NCBI RefSeq assembly: GCF_019393635.1
Contig: NC_057865.1
Coordinates: forward strand, 301,080,885-301,144,884
Length of the DNA: 64,000 bases
Origin: Dromiciops gliroides
Lineage: Eukaryota > Chordata > Mammalia > Microbiotheria > Microbiotheriidae
Direction: 5' to 3'
A program made the position numbers and the translations under genes. The notes under the pieces are model-generated. The model saw nothing but the letters and a program-made list of their open reading frames with translations. It ran no database searches and was not told where the DNA came from. Positions 22,501 to 33,100 of the stretch are shown piece by piece. Positions within the stretch are counted from its first letter, which is position 1; every line of letters begins with the position of its first letter.

Positions 22501-25500
22501 AGACATCCCATAAAACAATTTTTTTAAAGAAAAAGAGGGCAGCTAGGTGGCACAGTGGATAGAGCACTGGCCCTGGAGTCAGGAGTACCTGAGTTCAAAT
22601 CCGGCCTCAGACACTTAACACTTACTAGCTGTGTGACCCTGGGCAAGTCACTTAACCCCAATTGCCTCACCAAAAAAAAAAGAGAGAGAGAGAGGGAAAA
22701 ATGAGCAAAGCTGATTACTACATGGAGAAAGTCTGAAGTATCTGCAGTGTACCACACATTTGTGGACCTCCCATCTCTGCAGAGGAGTGGAGGGTGCATG
22801 GGGGAGGAACTGCCTTCTGTCTTATCTCTGGGACCAGACTTGGTCTTTGTCATTTTGTTGTTGTTTATTGTTCTCTCCTGGCCCTGCCTGTGCCGGTATG
22901 GGCCCTCCTTCCACCCAGGTGTCATTGATAAGATGGTCTTTGTGAGCTGTCATTAGTTATCTGTGGCCAGCCTTGTGGTGTGAACTTCTCCAGACAGAAG
23001 AGCACGCTCTTACTCAAATCCTCGCAGAGCTTGTATCCGTTCCCCTCACTGCCTTGGAGATCTGGGCTTCTCTACCCGCCAGGGAGACCTCGGAGGACCT
23101 TCCGTTGGGGTTCTCCAGATTCCTTAAGGGCGAAGGTCATCAGCCACAATGACCTTGGGGCATCAGCTTTTCTGGAAACTGCTGCACGGGTTTGAAAGTC
23201 TCACTGATTTTTAAACCATTTCTTATCTGAAAAACCTAAGTTAGATGTTAGGTAAAGAAAAGTGATTGACTAAGAACTAAGATGAGAACACTTACTTGTG
23301 CTCTCTCTCCCAACCCCCACGGAGAAAGCAAGAAAAATAAAACCCGTCATAAACACGTGCAATCAAGCAAAACAAATCCTTGCATGCCGAGTTTAAAAAA
23401 CAAGACAAAAGGTGAATTGCCTCAGTCTGTGCTCCGGGCTCCTCACTTCTCTGCCTGGAGGTGGCCTGCTTCATCCTGAGAAAGAGGCAAGAGTCTTTTT
23501 TTCAGCTCTTCATTTTATTTGTTTTTATTCTGAACTTGAACATCAAATAAAATGCACAGCAGAAAGAGAAGCTGCTTGCATGGGAACGTACCTCTTGGGT
23601 GCAGCTTTTCTTGTAAATATTGAGCAGCCTCACCACGCACCTGTCAGAGCCGTCCGTGTCTGGGACTCTTTTTGGCCTCGTCCGTCTGTGTGTATGTGCG
23701 TGTCCTGGGCTTTTTTATACGTGATCAGGATCCTCTTCTCCCTCTCACCTTCCCCCACCCACCGAAAGCCTTCCTGTCCTTAAGCAAAGCATGTTGTCAC
23801 GTGGCCAGCCAGTACAGCATGTTAAGGAGGGTACCAGCCAGGGACGATCTTGAGTTTTACTTTGCCTCGTGGAGGCAGGCTGTGATTCCCTCAACAGGAG
23901 AACAGGGCGGCCAGCTGCTCTGGGTCTCTTGGGAGGCAGCATTGTACAGAGGCCTGCAGTAGGAGGGCTAAGAGTGGGCTGAGGACCAGGGCAGGAGGGG
24001 CCCTGCTTTCTCCTGGCAGATAGTGGCAGGCGGCAGTCATTTCTTTGTGCTTCTTAGGAGTTCTGTCAGGGCAGGGCTTCAGAGTCTTCCAAGTTCTGAG
24101 CCTTCATTCTCATCCCCGAGTTGATCAAGAATCTCTTTTTTTAGGTTCAACAGATTGTGTGTGCTATGCCACAGTTGGTGTCAATGACCCAGTGACGTCA
24201 GCATTACACATCATTATTGGTAAGTCATTCTCTATTATTAGAGCGTCATATGGTATATTCTGTTCTTTATATTAGGTAAAAGGGCTTAGTTTCAAGCTAG
24301 TGGGCTGAGGCAAAGCAGTGCAGCTGTAGAGAAAATAGGCATCAATGATTTACTAACTGAACCTTCCTCGAAGCCATCCCTGGGGATTTTGTTGACCTCA
24401 GCCCTGTTGGACACAGGACACAGTCTACTCCGCACTCTCTCTTTTGGGACACTGTCACCTTTTTGAGTTTTCACTCCCTTGCCTCTTCTTCAGGTTCTCC
24501 TCCTCCCCTGAGAACATTCAGGTGGTGTTTACTCTGTGCACAGCCACACTCGAGGGGAGCCGGCCTCGGGGGGCCACACAGAGCAGATGCTCAGGCCTCG
24601 TCTCTGAGGGGCTCCCATGCTCCTGATGCCGACCCATTGGTGGCGCCTGCTCGAAGGCTTGCATGCCAGATGCTTCTGGCACTTCCTTGGACTTTCTTCT
24701 GAACTTCCTCTTTTTCTGTTGCTTTTCTCTGGCTTGAAGGCTCCTTCACTAGCTCACCTATAACCCACTCGCTAACCGGGGCTCTGTCCTCAGACCTCTG
24801 CTCTCTTGACACTCTCTTTCCCAGGACCCTCACCATCTCCCAGCATGGATAACTTGCATGACCATCTCTGCTCAGATGACTCCTAGATCTGGGTGTCCGC
24901 TCGAGCTCCAGCCTCTGTCCCTAAGCCTGTTGGACCTTTCAAATTGAGATTTCCAAAACCGGGTTCCTGATCTTTCTCCCCAAACCCAGCCCTCTGTCCT
25001 ACCCTGACTGTTCCAGGCTCCCACGTGTGGAGCCTTGGCGTTACCGTGGTCTCCTCATCTGTCCTCATGCCAGTAAGCAAACAGTCTCTAGATCTTGCCC
25101 CTTGACCTCCCCAACATTTCTCACATCTGACACCTCTGCTTTCAGAGCTGCCTGAGCCAAGCCTCTTACCCAGCTGGTCTCCCTGCCTCAGATCTCCCCT
25201 CCCACAATCCCAGATCGGATCATTTCACTCGCCTCCTCAAACTCCAGGGGCTCCCTCTATAAACTCGTGCTTTACTTGTCTGGCTCTTACGGCCTGGCCC
25301 AGCCTGTCTTCCTTCTTTAGATATTACTCCCCTTCCCATCTCTGGTTCAGACCAGAGGTGTCAGACTCGCTGCCTGCAGGGATCTGCTTCTAGTTGAGAT
25401 GGACGCCACTGGTCTGGACAGCTGGCTGGCTCTCTTGTCACACATGGAAAGCCATCTCCTGCTACAGTGCCTTTGTCTTGACAGTGCCCTGTGCCCGGGA

Positions 25501-28500
25501 TGCCCTCCCTCTTTCCCCACACTTCACAGAATCCTGCCCATTCTTCAAGAAGCAGCACCTTGTGCTGGAAACCCCTCCTTTTCCCCAGCCACTGCTAGTG
25601 TCCCCTCCACCCCCAGCTGCCGTGTCGGTAACCACATGCACACACATGTCCCTGCACCCTCATACATGGACTCCTCGTCTCCCCCAGTACACGGCAGACT
25701 CCCTCAGAAAAGGTGGGGCTTGGGGCAGCTAGGTGGCGCAGTGGATAGAGCACCGGCCCTGGAGTCAGGAGGACCTGAATTCAAATCCGGCCTCAGACAC
25801 TTCATACTTACTAGCTGTGTGACCCTGGGCAAGCCACTTAACCCCAATTGCCTCACTAAAAAAAAAAAGAAAGAAAAGGGGGGGTGCTTAATTTTTCTCT
25901 GCACATGCATCCCCAGAAATGCTTTTTGTTTCCTTGAGTGATTTCTTGTGCTCTCCCCTCTAGGCCTTTGCTCTTACTGGTCCTTACACTGAACGTGCCA
26001 CCCTCTTCTTTGATGGCCCTGCCCCCTTTCACACAGTGTTGGTCCGTGTTGGACCGTGTTGGAGACAAGGGACCTCCAGCTGCCCCTGGCTGGGCTCTCC
26101 CTCCCTTTCAAGCCCCATCTCACACTGTCCCTTTTAGTGAGGCTGCTCATCTCTGCTCGAATCCTCACCTCCCTTGTTAGGGGCCGTCCCCATACTCTTG
26201 TATCACCATCATTTGTGTCTGTAGAATTTCTCCCCTACCTCATCCTCACCTCTTTGAGCACAAGAGCTGCGTCCTTTCAAATCTGGTTCGGTTTAGAGCT
26301 TGATGTGACTTGGGAGGTTAGACAAGGCCACAGGTGAGGAAACTGAGGCCCAGACAGGCCAGGTGACTTGCCCAACGTCACACAATCTGGCTAGTGTCTG
26401 TGATGCAATCAGAGTCCGTGTCTTCCTGACTCCTGGTCTGGGTCCTCATCAGGATGCTGAGCTAGAGACCGCATCATTTTCCACCACTCCCGTGCTTCCT
26501 TTCTCAAGCAGACCCGGGCCTGACCCTCCACCTTCCCCCCAAGAGCAGCTTCTGCCATCAGGGCTTTGGGCCCTCAAGGTGCCAGTAGCCCCCTCCTTGG
26601 TAGCCTTGGGGCTGCTCTCCTTCACTCGACAAAGCGTTCTCTCTTTTGGGAACGAGTTGGTGCGTGTGGAAGGGAGGACGGGTAGGACTTAGTGGGGGTT
26701 CGGTGCTTTCCCAACAGGGGACTCTCTGGCTATGGACGTGTCTTCAGTGCATCACAACAACACGTTTCTGAAGTACTCTGTGTCCTTGCTGGGCTATGGT
26801 TTCTACGGAGACGTATTGAGGGACAGCGAGAAGAAGCGGTGGATGGGCCTCATCCGATATGACCTCTCAGGTAAGTCAAAGTTCAAGAGAAGAGGGGAGA
26901 GCAGAGCTAGGTGGGGAGTCAGCAGTGAGACCTGGGAGTGCCCGGACGCTGGGCAGAGGAAAACCCTGCGATTCACTGGGAGACTTTGTTCTGGGTGTGA
27001 CAGCCCTTCTGTCAGGAGCGTCTGAGCTGGGGCTCCAGCAGCCTCTCATTTGATGGACCTGGGGTCCAGGATCACTTAGGAGGGAGCAGTAGAACTGGGG
27101 TGTCTTGTTTGGTGACCCCATGGTCCTCATCTGTACCAGACTAGACCACCGTTATTTCACATTCTAAGGGACCGCGGTGTATCCTTTATAATTATTTTAG
27201 TATTTCTGATTCAGTCTAACCCTTCTCAGCCTCTTCCATGATTGTTGGGTGCCAAGCTACATTACAGTTCTTGGGTCCGAATTTCACAAATGCTACGCGA
27301 ACATGAGTGGATTTCCTTGTAATTCCAAAAATTAATAAAGAACTCATGGGGGGGAGGGGTTTCTCAGAAAATGAAGTGGGCAATCCCCCAAATTATATCA
27401 GAGGGATCAGTATCTCTGGTTTTTAGGGAGTGGTGGAATATTGTGTCTTTTCAGTTCTCAGACATCAGACAGCTAAGGACATTGAAGGGAGAGCATTTTA
27501 GAAAGGGAGAATTATAGTCGGACATTCTTATTCTTTATCTGGGCAGTAAAGTCTATGTTTCCCATAGCTCCCATGACCGCTCTCAAAGACCTCTCTTGGG
27601 CCCCTTATTACGGGGGAGATTTAAGTTGACCAGTGCCATTGGCTGAGAGCTAGCTTTTTTCTTTGAGGAAAAATCGTCATCACTGGGCTGAACCTGACTT
27701 TAAAAATCCAATTAGATGAAAGAGTGGCTTTAGGATGAAAGAATAGACTCACTACTGAAGGCTGCGGCTCCCTCGTTAGAGGCCTCTTTGCAGGGGGACA
27801 TGGGGGGCTGAGGTGGCACTGCCCTGGCCGCCACCCTTGGCATTAGTAGCGCCACCAACAAAGGTCATCCTCTGCCGGTCAGGCTTCTGTTGGCTGATAG
27901 TGTTACAGGCACGGGACGGGCTCTTCTCCCCACCTTCTCACAGAGAGCTCTTGGTCTTTCTCTAAATCACCCCCATCCTCATCATTTCTTCCTGCCCAGT
28001 AATCAGCCATCACGTTGGCTTCACTCTTCCTCAAGAGACGGTTACTGGCCCTGTGGTTACAAAAGTGCTCCTGGGTATTGGGGAACACAGGGCCTCTCGA
28101 GTGTTGGACCCCTTGGGGTCGGGGGACAGAAGGATCAAAGGAAATCCCGGGGATACCGGGCGCTGTTGTCACAGGAAGGCCTTTGAGAGTCTGGGCCCGC
28201 ATGAGGCGGCCTGTGTGAGAGCTGTCATCACGTCACAGGTTTGGCCAGTGCCGCTGACCTCGCTTCCATTTCATTTCTAGGTTTTAAGACCTTTCTCTCT
28301 CATCACTGCTATGAGGGCACAGTTGCCTTCCTGCCGGCCCAGCACACGGTGGGCTCTCCAAGAGACAAGAAGCCCTGCAGGACAGGGTGAGAGAAGCTTT
28401 GGTATGCGCTCCCAGGGGAGGCCGCAGCATCAGGGACACAGCCGTTTGGGTTGGGACCGGAAGCCCTAGACTCCCGAAGGCCAGGCAGGGTGGGGGACTG

Positions 28501-30074
28501 CCTCCGCCTTCCCTTGCAGGAGCCGGCGTTGCCTGCACCAAACCTGGCTTCTTACCCCTCCTGAGAATTTTCACTTGCTGGTCAGAAGCTTTGTCCGCTT
28601 CAGGGACAGGGTGGGGGTGGGGGATGTCAGTGCTGCTGCTTCCTACTTCCTGAGGGGACGGGCTTCCCTGCCCCGGAGCTCTCCAGGGTCCCCAGTGCTG
28701 GGCTCCAGGCCCCTGGAGGCACCTCACAAGACGCTTCTCTTGGCGTTTGTTGGCGATGCATTAGGGATGGATGGGGAGGTCAGGCTGGGGGGGCCCAAGA
28801 CTCCCCTTTTACTCTGTAGACGGGCCTTGAGCTTCCTGGGGGAAGGACTTCCCAGCCAGCACAGTCCGACTCTGGCCTATCGCCCCCATGTCCTCAGTCT
28901 TTGCAGGGGAGAATTGAAGCTGTTGTTTTCACGGAGCATCCTTAGTTGGAGCTGTGGTGTCCGCCAGGTGAACCAGGCTTACGGTTCCCAAATGTTCCCT
29001 TTCACGTTAAGTCCGTCCCTTTTCAAAGGCAGCAATGCTCCTGTCTTTCAGGTGCTTCATCTGCAGGCAGAGTAAGCAGCAACTGGAGGAGGAGCAGAAA
29101 AGATCCCTGTATGGCTTGGAAAATACAGGTAAAGCTCCACAGGGCTCCACCCTGCCTGCTGCCCCCTCTCTTTGTTCTCCTCCCCCTCCTCCTCAGGGAT
29201 CCGAGCAGGGTTGGGGGGGGGCAGGCTCTTCATGCTCTCTTGCCTTGCCCTGCCTCTCTGGAGCCCAAGCTGGGCTTTCCTAGTAAACCCCCCTCCCCCC
29301 GTGGGCACTGGTCTGGGGCTGGAAGAGGGATGAGGCCCCTCCACACATTCCTAAAGTATAGAAGGCTCCAAGCTACCTCCTTACACTGGGAAGCGGGAAT
29401 GATGAAAGCTAGCAGAAAACTCATTCTTCCCCAAAGGGAAGAGCATTAGCTTCCCGCCCCCGCCCTGGAAGGCTTCCTGGAGGAGATGACATTTAAATTG
29501 GGCCCTAACACCTGGACGGGCTGGGCAGTCTCATCCCAGGTCAGCTGACCTGCCGTTAAAACTCCATGCCATTGTCTTTTATAAAAAACGACATGATTTT
29601 GCTTAATTAAGAAATCGTTGCGGGGCAGCTAGGTGGCGTACTGGATAGAGCACCAGCCCTGGAGTCAGGAGGACCTGAGTTCAAATCTGGACTCAGACCC
29701 TTGACACTTAATAGCTGTGTGACCCTGGGAAAGTCACTTAACCCTCATTGCCCCCCCCAAAAAAGTGTGATATATACTGTAAGATTATTTTAAAAAGAAT
29801 TTTTGGTTTTGTGGGGCAATGAGGGTTAAGTGACTTGTCCAGGGTCACACAGCTAGTGAGTGTCAGCTGGACTTGAACTCAGGTCCTCCTGAGTTTGGGG
29901 CGGGTGCTTTATCACTGGGCCACCTCACTGTTCGAGAATTTTTAAACCACATAGCATTTTGATCATTGTTTCTTTTTCTAATTGTCTCTATTATAGCAGT
30001 TTTCAGTAGCAAACCATACAAAATTACTGTAGCTTTTACTAAAATCCCTAAGAAGTTTAATAACCCTATTAATT

Positions 30075-30169
<95 letters not shown>

Positions 30170-33100
30170 GAGAGAGAGAGAGAGAAACTAATTTTCTGTC
30201 CTTGGTTTACATGAGTCACAATGGTAGTTTTCCACTCTAGGCCCTGACTTGGGCTGGTCTCTAATCCTTTGCAGGGCATGGACCCCTTTGGCACCTGGTA
30301 AAACCCCATGGACACCTTTTCCTAATAATATCGTTCAATCCATAGAATTACAGAGGAAGCTGATTGTACAGAGATGCAGTGATCAGTTGAAGTTCATGGA
30401 TTCCCAATTAGGAACCCTTGCTCTCGACTGCTCTATTTACATTGACTCTTATCTGTACTGAGAAATGTCAGACCAGAAAGCCCCAGGCATACATTAAACT
30501 CCTACTGTGTGCTGAGTTCTAGAGTTACACAAAGAAAGGCAAAAGCACGGTCCCTGGCCTCCAGGAGTTTCTGTTCTGTAGAAGAGACTCTGTGAAAATA
30601 ACCATGTGTGTGCACGCTATGTACACTGTGGGTGAAGAGCAGTCTCAGGGTGAGGGAAAGGCCTCTTGCAGACCCTTGAAGAAAAGTGCAGATGACAAGA
30701 GAGAGCGTCCCAGGCATGGGAGAAGGTCTGCAGGAGCCTGTATGGGAACATTAATCACAGAGTACGGTGGGGAATCAGGTGTAAGAAGCCTGGAAATGGC
30801 GGGGGTCTAAGTCAGGAAGGGCTTCGAATGCCCAGCAAAGAAAGTAGAAAGCCCACCTGAGTCTGGCCAGAGGAGGGGAAAGCAGGCAGAAGTTGCTAAG
30901 AAGTGTGTGGCCTTTAGAGCGTCCGCAAACACTGCGGTCAGTAGTTGCTCCAAGCTGAGATCCTGGTCTCATGGCCAGATGGCTGTCACACCAGCAGAAA
31001 TGGATCCCGGCTGTCTTGGAATGACATCGGAGTGGGAGAAGTGGTCCCTGAAGGAGAGGATGGGCCCAGCTTTTCCTAGGAGAGGCAAATGGAATGGAGG
31101 AGTTGGCTTTTGGGCATCAAAGCCACTAAGAAGCGTCATTTCATGGATGGTGGTTGTTCAGTCACGTCGGGTTCTTCTGGGCAGAGGTACTGGAGGGGGT
31201 CGCCATTTCTTTTTCCACTGGATTAATGCAGACAGGGTGAAGTGACTTGCCCAGAGTCACACATAGCTAGTAAGTATATGAGGCTGGATTTGAACTCAGT
31301 CTTCTGACTCCAGGCTCAGTGCTCTGTCCACTGAACCACCTAGCTGTCTCCTTATTTCATGGGACATTTCATCATCTCTTATTGCCATGTTCATGATAAG
31401 TATTTACAAATAAGCCACCAGGAAAATAATTACAGTTTCTGTACCAACATCTGTCGCAGAGAATGAGGAGATAGTCTACAAAAACTTGGTAAGACCCTTC
31501 AAATTAAAGCCAACGTATATTTTGCTAGTTGACGACTTCATGCAAAGGTGGGCAGGCTTCAGGAAAAGTGCTAAAAAGAGCTACCTAGATTATCTCAGGG
31601 GGCCCTTCTGGCCATGTCTCTGGGACTGATTCTAGAGAAGATGGTTCAGGACTTGGGAAGGCGTGTAGCCTGCAGAGCCTTCTCATCCCTGCACATCCTC
31701 AGATACTCAGCTCCAGACGAGAAATTGAGTGCTAGACATGGTACCGACCCAGGACAACCTTTGAATTCACAGCCTGTTGCTGATGTCCTCCGAACGACTG
31801 GCCTGACAGAGCCACTGTCAGCAGCAGAATCAGAATAATTGGGGGAAATGGATGCAGTGAGAACAATGCTTCCTGAAAAGGGCCCCAGGCCACTTGTGCA
31901 CCATTTCCTCAAGAAGCTTAATGACTTTAAATCAATTCCTGTGACAGAGAGGCCAAAAGAAGCTGAAACAAGGCTCGGGCAGCAAAATCCTTGGAGCCAG
32001 AGACAGCGTGAGTAGAAAATCTGCTGGAGAAGAGTTGGGGGAAGATTAGAACATGTGCCTCATAGAGCAAGAAGCAGAGGCCGTCAAAACCAACTTAAGG
32101 AAAGCTTGGTGGGAGACCCAGGTCTCCCCAAGGCCAGGGCAGGAGAACAGCAGACGGAAATGGGGAGGACGCGGCTGGCGAGGTATCTGTGACCAACCCT
32201 TGCTCAGGCACTCCTGTCCGAGGACAGGAGAACGTCACGGAATAAAAACGAAGGGGCAAAAGAAGCTTGATTAGACCGAAGTAGCCGGGGAAGATCCGTG
32301 TGGAGACTAGGCTTGGGTCTTCCAACTAGGAAGAAAAGTAGGTGATGGAAAGAACCTGAGGTGCAGCTGAGCCATCACTCGAGAGGGTCTGAGTGCGGAG
32401 CAAGCGAGCTTCGGCCACAGGTCCCCGATGTGGCGCCTCCATGCTGGGGGCCAGGCCCTAGACTCCCCTTCAGTTCCCTGAAGCTGCGGGCTCTCCAGCG
32501 GGTGCCACCTGCGCTGGGAGAAGCAGGAGTTAAGCAGCATTAATGAGAGTACGGCCAGCCTCCTTCCCTGCCCTCCTCCCATCCACTGTTTCCCAGTCCC
32601 AGCTCCCTGACCAGCCTCTCTCTCGTCTGTGTGCTCAGGTTATTACTGTTTACCATTTCCCAGCCTCACCCTGTATTCTCCCACCTCCGCATCGCCTTCC
32701 TTTTCATCTTTGTGTGGCCTGTACTCTAGAAGTGCCTCTGCCTGTCTGTGCTGTGTGGCAGCAGGCCCTTGCACATAGTAGGTGCTTCAGATCTGTTGGT
32801 GGCGCTGAATTGTGTGTGGGAGCTAGAGGTGTGTTTAGGACGCGGGACATTGGTAGCCCACCCTGCTCTTTTTACAGACCAGAAAACAGACCCCAAAGTA
32901 CTAGGGTCCTTTATCCACCAAGTCTTCTTTGTCATTCCAGAAGAAGTAGAAGAGTGGAAGGTTATCCAGGGGAAGTTTCTGGCAATCAACGCGGCAAACA
33001 TGAGCTGCGCCTGTCCGCGGAGTCCCAAGGGCCTGTCCCCAGTTGCCCACTTGGCGGATGGTTCCTCAGATCTCATCCTGGTCCGCAAATGTTCCCGCTT

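Larger units (their letters stand above)
16738..24144 (+). other. CERK: CERK intron 6
   Basis: The longest complete intron (7.4 kb). It holds a minus-strand L1 with SINEs inside it (18.64-20.0 kb), three more SINEs (20.2, 21.95, 22.5 kb) and a second L1 3' fragment (22.4-22.9 kb). The stretches 16870-18600, 20400-21950 and 22950-24140 are otherwise unassigned. Confidence 0.85.
24220..26717 (+). other. CERK: CERK intron 7
   Basis: 2.5 kb. It holds one SINE (25.7 kb) and a reverse MIR-like remnant (26.3 kb); 24230-25700 shows no gene. Confidence 0.85.
29129..32940 (+). other. CERK: CERK intron 10
   Basis: 3.8 kb. It holds an inverted SINE pair (29.6-29.9 kb), a compound (GT)n(GA)n microsatellite, an ancient repeat (30.5-30.9 kb), an older MAR1 copy (31.15-31.35 kb) and an unassigned stretch at 31.4-32.9 kb with protein-like open frames. 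Confidence 0.85.
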
